From the NCBI GenBank assembly GCA_946406115.1, contig OX291550.1, positions 19,258,722 to 19,322,721 on the forward strand: a stretch of 64,000 nt of DNA, written 5' to 3'. The notes beneath the pieces are model-generated. The model did no database searches. It was not told the DNA's origin and saw only the letters and a list, made by a program, of their open reading frames with translations. Shown piece by piece: positions 45,960-57,299 of this stretch; within the stretch, counting starts at the first letter, position 1, and each line of letters starts with the position of its first letter. Source of the DNA: Apoda limacodes (taxonomy: Eukaryota > Arthropoda > Insecta > Lepidoptera > Limacodidae). The position numbers were made by a program, and so were the translations under genes.

Positions 45960-46570
45960 TATTGATATTAATGATTTCATCTATGTTTGTTACACGCAAT
46001 ATTTAATAAATAAACTAAATAGGCGTATTTACAAACTCCAGTTGTTTATCCTTTTCGTTCGGATCTAGAGAAATGAAAATGTAAAAATCAATCAGAGTAA
46101 AACCTACAAGTACGACCATTATTATTTACAACGCGAATACATTTATCAAGGTTAAGGTAAACAAAACCCACAAAGCATTAATGTCTTGAGTGTAATAAGC
46201 ACTTTGCATGCCTTGAACAATTCTCATTTCATATTAACAATTCTAAGAAGTAACCGTGTAACCTTGACGTTTGAAATAAGTATATGAACACACTATGATT
46301 TAGTTATCAGTTTTTGGATCTTTTCTATACTTATGAGTTGTGATATTTCTTCTTGCCAAATTTCTGGATTTTAGGTCAGCGGAAAGTACCCTATAGGTTA
46401 TAATTTATTTGTGTCACAGTATGCGACAAAAATGACCGAAATTTTAGGCATATTATTGGATTGACTTAGAAGTTTTTTTTTACAACTTTAAGTGACCATA
46501 TACTTTGGTATTTGATATCAATTCCAATTTAATACCTCAACGCGTTCTCGAGAGACGAATTTTTTTTTAA
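45960..46570. other. unassigned AT-rich spacer before the hAT pseudogene
   Basis: No recognisable BED finger or TIR was found, so the 5' end of the hAT element could not be placed. Confidence 0.45.
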
Positions 46571-46574
46571 TGTG

Positions 46575-48241
46575 TTATAACTACAAAGTAACGAATTTTA
46601 TTTTGAGTATGCTACGCTGCACTTAGTGACAGGACAACTAAGAACAGACAAAATCCAGACGCTTACCGCAAATTTGGAAAAACGGCAACAAATGTTTCAT
46701 AAACAAATAACACAACTTGATAATGTTGTGTAAGCTAGTTTTATAGTGAGCTCAAAATTAGCAAAGGCATTAAAACTATTTGCCAAAGGAGAATTTATCA
46801 AGGAGTGTACGTTAGAAGTTTGCGGTATTTTGTGTCCTGAAAAGAAAAATTGATTTAAAAAAATTAGTTTGTCAAGACGAAGTGTTGTTCAACGTATAGA
46901 AATTATGGCTAATGATATAAAAACAACATTGACTGACCGTATGGCTGGTTTTGAATCATTTTCCATAGCATTAGACGAGAGCACCGATTTCTCTGACACA
47001 GCTCAACTGGCTATATTTATTCGAGGTGTTGATAAGGAGTTCACTGTTACTGAGGAGACTGTTAATTGCTTGCTTTACAGCCGCTAAAAGGAAGCACTAT
47101 AGGAAAGGATATTTTTATTGAAGTTCAAAAGGTATTCACAAGTTTTGCCTTGCCATGGTCAAAATTAATTGGAGTATGCAGTGATGGTGCACCTGTTATG
47201 GTCGACTTAAGTAAAGCTTTCATCGGAAGTTTGAATGAAAAAGCAACAAAATTAAATGTGCAAAAAGATGATTTGATAGTCCTTCATTGCATTATTCACC
47301 AACAGAACTTGTGTTCTAAGTCCATTCGACTCCAGAATGTTATGAATGTGGTAGTAAAAACCATTAACTTTATTCGATCCCGAAGGATTAAACATCGTCA
47401 TTTCAAGGCGTTTTTGGATGAAATATCAGCTGAATATAACGACGTAACATATTATTGTGAAGTCAGATGGCTGAACTAAAGAAAAATGTTGAAACGGTTT
47501 TACGAGCTTAGAAATGAGATAGCAGAATTTATGAAAAAAAAAGATAAACCACTATCTGCATTAAGTGACCCAAAATAGATATGTGACTTAGCATTTCTGG
47601 TAGATCTTACAGGCTATTTGAATGATTTAAATTTGAAACTTTAAAAACAAGGACAGATAGTAAATGATTTGTACAGCCATTTGAAAGCGTTTCAGATCAA
47701 ACTACGCTTGTGGGAGTCACAGATGCTGTCTGGTAATAGAAACCATTTCAACACGCTCTCTGCGTATGAAAATATTGCTTATGCTCAATATGCTGTAGAA
47801 CTCAAGTTACTTTCGGAATAATTTTCGTACAGATTAAGCGACTTCAAAAACATGGAAGACTGTTTCAGTTTATTTGCTACTCCTACAAAATGCAATGTAC
47901 AAAATGGTCCAAAACACTTACAAATGGAGTTGGCCGAGACTCAAGAAAACTCACTCCTAAAATCCAAATTTGAAGACGTAGAGTTGTGCGATCTCTACAA
48001 AAAATACCTAGAAAAAGACAATATTCCGCAGCTTAGAAAATTCGCAAGAAGATTGATTTGTGCGTTTGGCAGTACTTATAAATGCGAACAGTTCTTTTCA
48101 TTGATGAAAGTTAATAAATCAACACATTGTACAAGACTGACTGACGATAATTTGGAAAATTCTACACGTCTGTGTATCAGTGGAATTAATCCTAATATCG
48201 ATGGATTAGTTTCCCAAATTCAAGCTCTAGTGTCTCACTGA
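46575..48241 (+). pseudogene. hAT transposase, GTF2IRD2/Charlie-like (broken)
   Basis: Long hAT-superfamily transposase remnant of the type whose vertebrate relative was domesticated in GTF2IRD2. In order: TGQLRTDKIQTLTANLEKRQ (near 46630), KLAKALKLFAKGEFIKEC (near 46755-46810), SLSRRSVVQRIEIMANDI (46869 on), SIALDESTDFSDTAQLAIF (first catalytic Asp, near 46970-47025), GVCSDGAPVM (second Asp region, near 47175-47205), LHCIIHQQNLCSK (near 47283-47320), NFIRSRRIKHRHFKAF (47369-47416), YYCEVRWLN (47455-47479), then stops. The C-terminal dimerisation segment (FGSTYKCEQFFSLMK, near 48067-48111) stays open to the stop at 48239-48241. At least four in-frame stops and one frameshift (near 47070) inactivate it. 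The BED finger is not seen. Confidence 0.88.
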
Positions 48242-48319
48242 TTTCGGTGTATTTAACTTTCGTTTATTTACTTAGTTTGTAAAAATTGCAAATTTAACGA
48301 TTTGATAGTAATGAACCAT

Positions 48320-48611
48320 TTTTAAAGTTTCGTACCTGAAAGGTAATTAGGAACCCTATTACTAAGGCTTCGCTGTCCGTCCGTCCGTCCGTCTGTCACC
48401 AGGCTGTATCTCATGAACCGTTTTAGTTAGACAGTTGAAATTTTCACAGAAGATGTATTTCTGTTGCTGCTATAACAACAAATACTAAAAACAGAAAACA
48501 AATATTTAAGGGGCTCCCATACAGCATACGTGATTTTTTTGCTCGTTGTTGTAGATAATGGTACGGAACCCTTCGTGCGCGAGTCCGACTCGCACTTGGC
48601 CGATTTTTTTT
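48320..48611 (+). mobile_element. GGTTCCG repeat, type B, plus orientation
   Basis: TTTTTAAAGTTTCGTACCTG start, a CCGTCCGTCCGTCCGTCTGT run, CAGGCTGTATCTCATGAACC and GGGGCTCCCATACAGC follow. It ends with hairpin GTGCGCGAGTCCGACTCGCA (48575-48594), TTGGCC and a T run. Same ends as types A and C, different body. Confidence 0.8.
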
Positions 48612-49464
48612 AAAATTCCACTTTGTTATTTTAATAAATTGTACTATAATAACATTGTCGTATTATTTCATGTCTAATATCTATCGCAAAAAATATTATC
48701 ACTACTTTAAAATGCACTAATATGTACTTTTAAACGCGGCCTGCGAACATATCTGCACGCTAAAGTTTGACCCTCAACGTGTCGAAGGTTGCCAATACCT
48801 GTTCTAACCTATCGAAAGGTCGTAACCTCTCCAGTACCTAACTAAATATAAGAAACCTTGTCCTAGGGGAAAAATAAATCCCGTATTTTTTAAGGTTTTC
48901 TGATCGTTTGTCTCTTTATGCAAAAAAAAAACTGGTTGCCTGTAAAGTCGGTATACGGGCGAAAGTTTTACGTGACAATGATTTTATGTCTGTCTCTCTC
49001 GCTCTTAGGCGGGCGCGTGCCTCTCACTCGCTCTCATTGTGAGCGCATAACGTGAGCGGAGCGTAACGCAGTTTCTTGAAGTGTCACCCGGCAAACCAAT
49101 TTATAAGACGTTGTCACGTCAAAAAAAATGTCGGCAACCCTACTAATAAAACACTTTCATTGATACCAACTTGAAAAACCAAATGATGCGTCATATACCT
49201 TGCGTGATTGTAATAGCTTTCAAAGATTAATTATGTTAGGAAAATTATATCGATTCACTCACGTAATAGAATGAATTAACTCGGAAATATGAACGAATGC
49301 AATTAAGTTATTTCTTTTTATTTGAAAAAGGTATTAATACATCGTTACGAGGGATTTATACTATGCGTAAAAATCTAATATTTTTACGATTAAAATCAGA
49401 TAACGTGTATATTATAAACCTGCATATGAATAAAAAATTACATCTTTAAAATACTCAATAATAA
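48612..49464. other. spacer; lepidopteran repeat block at 48925-49140
   Basis: AACTGGTTGCCTGTAAAGTC, then GTATACGGGCGAAAGTTTTA, GTGAGCGGAGCGTAACGC, TAAGACGTTGTCACGTC and GTCGGCAACCCTAC is recalled as a common moth repeat. GGTTGCC and GGCAACC at its two ends are weakly inverted. Nothing else recognised. Confidence 0.4.
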
Positions 49465-50610
49465 AATAGACAAGAAAGTAAAAAACAATTTATTTTTAAA
49501 TACACTAATTAAGTCACACTTTAATGCTTTGACACTAAAGATAATTAAGTTGTTTATAGTAAACAAAACAACCAGTGTTCAAAGAATAGCAATAAAAATT
49601 GACATAAATTTTACTTCTCATTTCTGGCGATGCCTAAAATAAAACAAAAAGTGAATCAACTGTTGTTAAACAATTATTTACTAAGTAAGGTTAAAAACAA
49701 TATGAAAAAAATCGGCCAAGTGCGAGTCGGACTTGCGCACGAAGGGTTCGGTACCATTATCTTTAAAAACGGCAAAAAAATCACGTTTGCTGTATGTAAG
49801 CCCCCTTTAATTATTTGTTTTATTTTAATTGGATTTTTTTTTTAAAGTGACTATATAACTAAATATTCTGTGTATAGGTATTTTAAGCGTCTACATGTTG
49901 CCGTTATTAATATCGACGAAAATCGAGCAAAAAAATCACGTTTGTTGTATGGGAGCTCCCCTCAAATATTTATTTTATTTTATTTGTTAGTATTTGTTGT
50001 TGTCGGCAACAGAAATACAACTTCTGTGAAAATTTCAGCTGTCTAACCATCACGGTTCATGAGATACAGCCTGGTAACCGACGGACGGATGGACGGACGG
50101 ACGGACAGCGGAGTCTTAGTAATAGGGTTCCGCTTATCACCCTTTGGGTACGTAACCCTAAAAATCACTCATTGTTAATCACACTAAAATAACTACTATA
50201 TAGCATTTTAATAGCTAATCATTACAGACAATTAAATTATTTTTAGTAAACAAAACAACTAGCGTTCAAAGAAATACACTCACAATTTACATCAATTGTA
50301 TTAATCATTACCTGTGAAAAAAGTGAAATACAACGAAAAGTGTTATCGTAGAAAACAACTTATTTTTAAATATAAACTTAACAACTAATACTTAACTTAG
50401 ACATTGATAGCTATAATTATTAAGGCTAATCAAATTGTTTGTATGTAGTAAACAAAACGACTAGAGTTCCAACAAAAACAACCACAATTTACATTAATTT
50501 TATTAATCATTACCGGCGAAGCCTAAAATACAACAAAAAGTGTTATCGTTGCGGATCAACTCTTGTTGAAATAATTGTTTACTTTGTAGCGGCTGTCGGG
50601 AGATGTTCGA
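49465..50610. repeat. three degenerate ~200-bp units, one junction filled by a type B repeat
   Basis: The unit carries TAAACAAAACAAC, AGTGTTCAAAGAA, ATTGACATAAATTTTA, GGCGATGCCTAAAATA and CAAAAAGTGAATCAAC. It occurs at ~49480-49700, ~50190-50400 and ~50405-50605 (matching GTAAACAAAACGACTAGAG, ATTTACATTAATTTTATT, GGCGAAGCCTAAAATACAAC). Units 2 and 3 are adjacent; units 1 and 2 are separated by 49704-50165. No gene. Confidence 0.65.
49704..50165 (-). mobile_element. GGTTCCG repeat, type B, minus orientation
   Basis: Reads, right to left, TTTTTAGGGTTACGTACCC...CGTCCGTCC...ATCTCATGAACCGTG and closes at GTGCGCAAGTCCGACTCGCA (49720-49740) with TTGGCC. Longer in its body than the plus copy at 48320. 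The 71-codon ORF starting at 49630 straddles its edge and is not a gene. Confidence 0.8.
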
Positions 50611-51109
50611 GAAAATAAACAATTGCTAACTTATTTTGCAAGAAAGCTTGTCGTCGACCGAATCCCTTGGCTTAGTTTAAAATTAAAGCAAGAAATTCTG
50701 AAATGGCGATTAGATTAATGTAGGGATTTGAATAAATTAGATTGGTTTGAGTAAGATTATGAACAAGTTGAGAAACAATGTAGACACCTTAAATTTGCTT
50801 TAATAAAATATGGAAATTATGTCTTTGAGAATGCCAAGATTTGTAACGGAATACTTAAAATAGAGAATCCGTCAGAATGGAGATCTGAAAATGAAACAAA
50901 GGTTTTACGGTATACATAATAACGAATTACAACACTCTCAAAACATTTTATAGGTAAAAACCAATATGCCAATTAGCATTATGTACTTAATTAAAGTCTA
51001 TCACACACGGAGCTATATTATTTATATTATTATGTTCAAATATATTAAGCTATAATTTTATAAATAACATTATATATTATTTATATTGCCATTTCGCATG
51101 TTTTTTTCT
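50611..51109. other. unassigned; weak coding-like frame
   Basis: Reads in pieces such as LNKLDWFE...QVEKQCRHLKFALIKYGN (near 50725-50820) with stops. It may be a degraded element ORF; no family recognised. Confidence 0.3.
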
Positions 51110-51370
51110 GTAGGATGAAATATATTTATTTAATCAAGGCATCTTCCCTCGTTGTCCATACATTTCTGCCATCTTATCAGATCATACCTTTCTGATAAAA
51201 CTCTGTCGACCTGTATTCCACACATTGTGTGAAGGCATTTTGTACTGCTTCAAAAATTCTTTTTCGTGGAAAAAAATTTCCAGATCGTGGAAAAACTGGT
51301 TGTTGGTTAGTGTATAGTCCGAAGCGTAAAAAGCGAGACAGATGGTTTCTAAGTTTACGTTACGTATACC
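51110..51370 (-). pseudogene. mariner transposase C-terminal remnant
   Basis: Minus strand, 51365 downwards: ETICLAFYASDYTLTNNQFF then HDLEIFFHEKEF lines up with the mariner ending 'ETIxHPPYSPDLAPTDYHFFxDL..FLxxKxF'. It is followed by SFIRKV and DKMAEMYGQRG in the place of the final helical block. The third catalytic Asp position reads Asn (TNNQFF), and a stop follows. Distinct from, and far more decayed than, the copy at 42947-44203. Call based on pattern only. Confidence 0.55.
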
Positions 51371-51870
51371 CATGATGTAATTATTTAGATAAATTTCACC
51401 AAAGATAAAATACTATTTATAACACTTAAGTACTTTTTCCTCCACAATGTGGTGCTACAGAGGATGATAAGGAAGTTCCGGCCCGGGGCGCTGTGGCCTG
51501 CGATAAACGTTAAGCACCCATCATACTTAATTTTTTTTTATTCAAGTACGAATATTTTTATGGTGATATTGAATATGTATAATAACTTATGGTAGGTTAC
51601 ACAGATACTTATGTCTTACTGAATTGTGTAAAAAGCTAGCGACCCGGTGCAAGAGGGAATATACACATTTTTTTTATATTATAATATTTTAAAACCAAGT
51701 GACATAAGTATTTATTTTAAAAAACGATCAAAATTGTAGTTGGTCATGGTCGCGGTCGTTCCCCCCTTGGATTTTTGTAAAATACGGTACAATATATCCT
51801 GAAATCAGTATGTTTGCAGGTTTCTATAACGGACTAAGCATTTATGACTACTTAGTACTGAAGTACAAAG
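51371..51870. other. unassigned spacer
   Basis: A GC-richer 60-base patch near 51475-51520 (CCGGCCCGGGGCGCTGTGG) stands out but has no match in the window. Confidence 0.4.
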
Positions 51871-51959
51871 CAACAAACTTTTTGACACATCAAAACTAGT
51901 CGCCATATTAAAATGCTGTGAACTTACGCGACTAAGCACCGGGTTAGAAAAGTTTGTTG
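51871..51959. mobile_element. CAACAAACTTTT MITE, short copy
   Basis: 89 bp. Left end CAACAAACTTTTTGAC, right end reversed CAACAAACTTTTCTAACCC. The interior CATCAAAACTAGTCGCCATA and GTGAACTTACGCGAC matches 56198-56320. No coding content. Confidence 0.75.
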
Positions 51960-52560
51960 TTCTATACTACCTGATAAGGCCACACTCAAAAAGAAAAAAA
52001 AATATCTATGCCTACAAGTCCGGCCGCTCAAAAAATGCGTTCCTGAGAGATCGTGATCGACTGGGCGATGTAACTTTGAACTGGCGTACAATTTACGGTA
52101 AAATTTTAAATATCTTTTATTTACCTTATTAACGAGTGATAACATTAAAATTCGAATAATTATGCCATCTTACAATAAATGTATTAATTTTGGGCTAAAA
52201 TTATTACAATTACTTAAACATCAAATATAAAAACAAAAGCTTTTAAACATGGACGTATAAAAAACCACGTCAAACGGCGCTGTTTCAAGGTTATGTCAAC
52301 TGTTTGTTTTTACAGTGATGTGACAAAATAACGAGGCTATTGTAATCTTAATATAATCTGTCGTTGTAATATAAAAAAAACGTTATATAATCTATAATGT
52401 ACTTAGTATTTAATACAGTTAATAATATAATAAAGGTACGCCCAAACAAAACTTTAGAAAATTATATATAAGTGTCATAATATCAGTCAGATGAATGAAA
52501 AAAAACATTGTAAATAAAATTACTTAGTACTAAGTAGTACCTACTTTATATTTCTGGTAA
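51960..52560. other. unassigned AT-rich spacer
   Basis: ORF 51924-52145 (minus) overlaps the MITE and has no motif. Confidence 0.5.
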
Positions 52561-52564
52561 AAAA

Positions 52565-53410
52565 TGGCAACCCAAAATAGCGGTGTGGGGACCGCCATTT
52601 TGTGACATTTACAAACAGTCGTCTCTTGTCGTCTCGCACGCATAGACCACGTTCTCCAGTGCTTCTATTTGTGTATTTTCTCGTGACTGTTATTGTTGTT
52701 ATTTGACTGTTCTTTTTGATATACTGACCTCTGCGCTAATCTGGACTTTTGGTGCATAATAACAATGCCAAAACGCGGTCAAACATTGAAAAGCGAAACT
52801 CGTGAACTAATTATCAAGCTACAAGATTACTTTGAGCGTGAAAAACAAAATGGCGGGCCTTTAATTCCTGTCGATCAGGTCCAAGAACGTATCTCTCAGG
52901 CACTTGGAGTGAGCAAACGGACGGTAACAAATATTAATAAAGAAAAGTGATTTATGTAGGGGAGGCAAAACTGCTTTATCTAAAATTTTGACAGATATTG
53001 GATTTCAATATAAAAATATAGAAATGACATAATTTTAAAAAGAATTACTTTTTTAAGAGAAGCGACAAAACACAACAATTTGGGCTCAAATTATAGGTCA
53101 TGCAGCCCGTCATAATATTTCTCCACCGTATGGCATAAAAAATATGAAGATGCTTTTAAAAGAACATGCGAAAAAGTCACAAGAGATGACTGGATGAAGG
53201 TGGTTGAAAAAACTAAAAAGATTATATTTGATGACTTTGACCGCGATATCCGTATAGATACTATGATTGACAATAATATGATTATACACGTTAGTGAAGA
53301 TGACAGCGACTCCTCAAGCTAATTGGAAGATTAAATTGTTTGATATAGTCTTCATTGTTTAAGGCTTAAAACTATGTATTTCATAATATACATTTTCCAA
53401 TAAATAAAGC
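52565..53410 (+). mobile_element. IS630/Tc1-type element, internally deleted
   Basis: Spans a leader with AAAATAGCGGTGTGGGGACC and GCCATTTTGTGACATTTAC, the two-part ORF below and an AATAAA signal (53400). Terminal inverted repeats could not be identified, so the limits are approximate. Confidence 0.5.
52765..53321 (+). pseudogene. IS630/Tc1-like transposase lacking its catalytic core
   Basis: N-terminus 52765-52950: MPKRGQTLKSETRELIIKLQ, then RISQALGVSKRTVTNINKE, a helix-turn-helix DNA-binding start of the kind found in lepidopteran IS630/Tc1-type transposases. After the stop, ILTDIGFQYKN (near 52985-53020) marks the next segment. The sequence then jumps to the C-terminus: IGHAARHNISPPYGIKNMK (53091 on), a frameshift, VTRDDWMKVVEKTKKIIF and the acidic tail HVSEDDSDSSS with stop at 53319-53321. 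No DDE residues remain, because the ~200 codons that should hold them are absent. Probably a non-autonomous derivative, now decaying. Confidence 0.7.
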
Positions 53411-54029
53411 ATTTTTATTTTTTTCCCTTCGTTACATTCAGAAATTACGATTCAATTCAATTAATTGATTCATTAAAAATGTATTTACATTGTGAATATT
53501 TATTGAATATATTGAAATATAATTCCTCTAAGAAATAACAAAATATAAATTAAATTGAATAAATATGCATAATAAATGCTATAAATAACGTTACTAAATA
53601 TTATTAATGTTATTTATTGTACATCACTAGTCATTACGAATTGACAGGTGTCAGCAACGCATTCTTTGACCGGCCGCACTGTAGTTGCAAAAAAAAATGC
53701 ATACAACAATTTGTAATCTATATACAATAAAAGCTAAACGTTTTGTTTAACCAGATTTAATTAATACTTAGTCAAAAAAGCGTTTTCGGTCTCGTCAAGA
53801 AAAATATTTTCTTGTTGCGTGTAATATTAAACTTTTGCTCCCAATTTCCCTGGGATTTCATCATCAAACTTTGTCTTGGTGACAATGAGAGCATTTCTGG
53901 AGTATACGCTTTCAAATAAAAAAAGAATTTTTAAAATCGGCCCACAATTAACAGAGAAATCGGTGAACACAAAAAAATATACAGTCGGTTATATGAACCT
54001 CCTCCTTTTATGAAATCGAAAAAAAAGAG
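53411..54029. other. unassigned spacer
   Basis: AT-rich, with GTCAGCAACGC and CCGGCCGCACTGTAGTTGC near 53650-53690. Nothing identified. Confidence 0.45.
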
Positions 54030-54122
54030 AGGTATGCCAGGATCGTAGCAAGGGGCAGTCTTTGGTCTCTGTCTACCCCTCTGGGAAACAGGCGTGATAT
54101 TATGTATGTATGTATGTATGGT
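54030..54122 (+). repeat. RTE-type LINE 3' end with (TATG)n tail
   Basis: CCAGGATCGTAGCAAGGGGC then TCTTTGGTCTCTGTCTACCC, CTGGGAAACAGGCGTGATAT and TATGTATGTATGTATGTATG. The coding reading LWSLSTPLGNRRD corresponds to the end of an RTE ORF2 (recalled). The TATG run is the LINE tail. Confidence 0.6.
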
Positions 54123-54125
54123 TAA

Positions 54126-55030
54126 ATACTTTTAAAAATACATTTAAATAAGAAGTTACTTGACAGGGAACTAAATAAATTAAGCAAACCTAGATATACG
54201 GGCAGATGATAAAAGAACGAGTGGTGGTGAACATATTATCTCTGTAGATACAAACACGAAACAAATAAATCTCTGTAGATAGAGACCAACTAGACAAAAT
54301 ATGTGCACATTTAAACTTCTGGATTTGCTGCAGAGATTCAGTTTGAGCCAGTGGTGCTTATAGCTTTGTGTGCATCCACACATCAAAAGATTACTTTTGA
54401 CAAATGCTATTTTACTGCACGACTGTGATTTTTGTTAGTTCTGGGGAAATGCGACAAAGTTTCTGTCTGCTAATTTCCAAATTATACAAAAATTAGAAGT
54501 GATTTGTCTGATATTTTTATGTACCTTGTAATAAAAAATATGAATATGACAACATTCAGCGCACTTCGACATTTACTCAAAAGAAATTAGGTATAATATT
54601 TTTGATTTTAAAAGACGTATGGCACAATTTCAGAATTACGTATATATAATTTTCCTTCACTGTAGTGGTGGTGAGCCCGCCGCAGCGAAACTGACCTGAT
54701 ACACTGAGACAGTGAACATGATAAAAAGGTGTAGAATAACGATTTAATCAGCAATGTATGTCATAACCATCAAACTATTCTACAAATTTTTCCATTAAAA
54801 CGTAAGAAAACGAACAATGCATGCCAAAGTCATCTTGGAACCATATGATTTTTACCGAAATGAATCGCCCCGCAGGTCAGTTGCAGTAAATAGTTTTGTA
54901 TAGACCAAATAAGTGGTAATATATTAAAAAACAGACTTAGAATAACATGCACCCTTTGATAGAAATATAATTTTGACCTCTTGAGTCGAATAGAGTATTT
55001 TTATAGGAAGAAACGCAATGGATATAATAT
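54126..55030. other. unassigned spacer
   Basis: No repeat boxes or motif-bearing ORFs seen. Confidence 0.5.
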
Positions 55031-55500
55031 TTTTTAGGGTTCCGAACCTTAAATGGAAAAAAAGAACCATTATAGGATCACTTTGTTGTCCGTCGGTCGG
55101 CCTAGGGTCCTTTGAAGCTGTAAAAAAACCAAGCTTCTTAGTCAACGCAATAAAAATACGGCCAAAATACAGTATTTTTTGTCGCATATGGTAACATAAA
55201 TAAATCAAAACCTTATGGGGTACTTCCCTTTGATCTTCAATCATGAAATTTAGCAAGAAGCAATGCCATGAAGTACATATAAAGGAATAAATCTGAAAAC
55301 CCAAAATTTGTTGATACATCACAAAAAAATATTTTTTGCAATTATAAACTTATTTGCAGTTGGTAAACTAGCCGCGACCTATGTCAATGTATTAAGACAA
55401 CAGTTGTCCAACGGCAAAGTTAGGTTTGTTCCTCAATACAGTTTACCTTTTACGGAACCCTCAATGCGCGAGTCCAACTCTCACTTGGCCGGCTTTTTTT
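55031..55500 (+). mobile_element. GGTTCCG repeat, type C, complete
   Basis: TTTTTAGGGTTCCGAACCTT start. GGATCACTTTGTTGTCCG and ATACGGCCAAAATACAG and CTTATGGGGTACTTCCC are shared with 41079-41395. It ends TACGGAACCCTCAATGCGCG with hairpin GCGCGAGTCCAACTCTCAC (near 55466-55484), TTGGCC and a T run. The 132-codon minus-strand ORF (54924-55322) runs through it and shows no motif. Confidence 0.8.
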
Positions 55501-56197
55501 TATTAACAAGAAGTATAACATTCAGATATCATGATCAGAACTCTAGCTAGACAGATAACCTTTATTTTTAATTGTCTTATTCAAGGCCCAAATAAGATAG
55601 GCCTGGATAAAATATAGTTCGCCTCCCTGTTTTATCTCAATGTGCATTTTCCTTTTTTGCATATTTTGAGCTTACATCATAGTTTTCTTGATTTTGAGTT
55701 TACAAAATAAAACAAATAAGGAATAAGTAATAAAATTCTACAAATATATTTGCTTATAGTTACGTCATAGTTCTACAAAATATAAAGTTATAATACGTCT
55801 GTAATGAGATTTTATAATACTCCAACAAATAAAAAACCTATCACTACGCAAACACACAACATTATCGTCCTAAAGAAAATGTCTCATAAAAAACAAATAT
55901 CACATTTTCCGTAATACGTTATATATCATCTACCTTCACAAACCCATTATCGGGGTACGTGATAAATTTAATATTCTCTACGTTAAGAGCTTAGTTTCCA
56001 ATATGAGCATATTTCTTATCATCAATCATATTGCCTATCAAAAAGAATATACGCACGTGACGTATCCTTTATCGTAAAAAAATTATTAAAACTTAATTTT
56101 CCAAAAGTAAAGACAAAAGCAGATTAAGCTTTTGATTTAGAAGAAGAAAATCGAAGGACTATCGCGGCAAAATATATGTATACACATACTTATAAGG
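55501..56197. other. unassigned AT-rich spacer
   Basis: Nothing recognised. Confidence 0.5.
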
Positions 56198-56320
56198 CAA
56201 CAAACTTTTCTGACCCGGCTATCAAAAATCAAAACTACATCGCCATATTACAATTGTGTAAACTTACAACGACACTAGTGACCAATCACCCAAAGTCAGA
56301 AGGTTAAAAAAAGTTTGTTG
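56198..56320. mobile_element. CAACAAACTTTT MITE, longest uninterrupted copy
   Basis: 123 bp. Left CAACAAACTTTTCTGACCC, right reversed CAACAAACTTTTTTTAACC. Interior ATCAAAAATCAAAACTACAT, CGCCATATTAC, GTAAACTTACAACGAC. Serves as reference for copies at 44506 and 51871. Confidence 0.78.
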
Positions 56321-57299
56321 CACAACTATTCGCACACATATACAACGAAACTACACCTTGCCTAGTCAGTCGAGTCATCGCGGCATGTCAAGGAAAGCGT
56401 TATCCAAAATATCAAAATTTACAAGAAAAAATGTATATCTCACAGTGAGGTGAAGTTTTAACCGGCCTCACTTCGTTGTTGCAGAGGTTCCATCTGAATT
56501 TTTAGTTTGGTAGCTGGGCTGGATCGCCAAATTCATTGAGCTTTTGACAAACGCGCAGCACGTTTAATCCTTAAAATAACTTTTGCACGTAGCTGAGAAG
56601 CAATTCTCTAGCAATAGTTACTTTCCGTTTAAGAGTTTACGTACGCTTTTGCACACAGCGGTCGGCTAGGAGGTTAAGGCTTTTAAAGCGTTATTTGGTT
56701 AACTATTATCTGATCTGTGACTGCGGTGCCGATACTATAACGCCACACCGCCGCAAGGTTGGATTCAGGTGTAAGAGATGTTTCACTCTTTGATATTGAC
56801 GGTTCATATGTTTTTCTTTATTTACTGACGATTCTTTGATAAAACTATATACAGGTATATTTGTATTCTATTACTTCAATACCTTCATGTTAAATACAAG
56901 AGAGGTAGGGCACAGCATCGAACAATAAGAGCAGGGCATAGCGAGCACTAGCCCGAATGGGCAGCCCAAACTGTGGAAGTACCACCGCCTTACAGAAAGG
57001 AGGATTTTTGGAGGATTTGCTGCGCGGAGAGCGGAGGACCGATGGTGCTCGTTGCTTTCATTGCTCAGCGTAGACACCGCGTGCTGGTACGGCGGTCAGG
57101 GAGACCTGATTAAACGGCTGACCGCTGCCGCTGGCCGCCCGCAGGTTGACCGGGTTCCCGATCGCAGGGATTACTTTATCTTTAATAATCATATTATAGA
57201 TCTATTTGTGATTAGAGCATCCTATATCTTAATTAAATAAGATGAATTGTTTGAACTTATCTTGATTAATAGACCCGATACCAGATATAAATTTGCCGG
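56321..57299. other. unassigned; GC-rich island 56880-57180
   Basis: The island (AATGGGCAGCCCAAACTGTG, GGAAGTACCACCGCC, GCTGCCGCTGGCCGCCCGC) is open on both strands (62 and 68 codons) but matches no family I know. It may be a LINE 3' UTR. Confidence 0.35.

Noticed and set aside
49630..49845. 71-codon plus-strand frame with a hydrophobic end
   Set aside because: Straddles a tandem unit and the edge of an inserted repeat, so it cannot be an evolved gene.
54924..55322. 132-codon minus-strand open frame
   Set aside because: Runs across the left edge of a GGTTCCG repeat and has no motif; the related copy at 41.1 kb does not keep it open.
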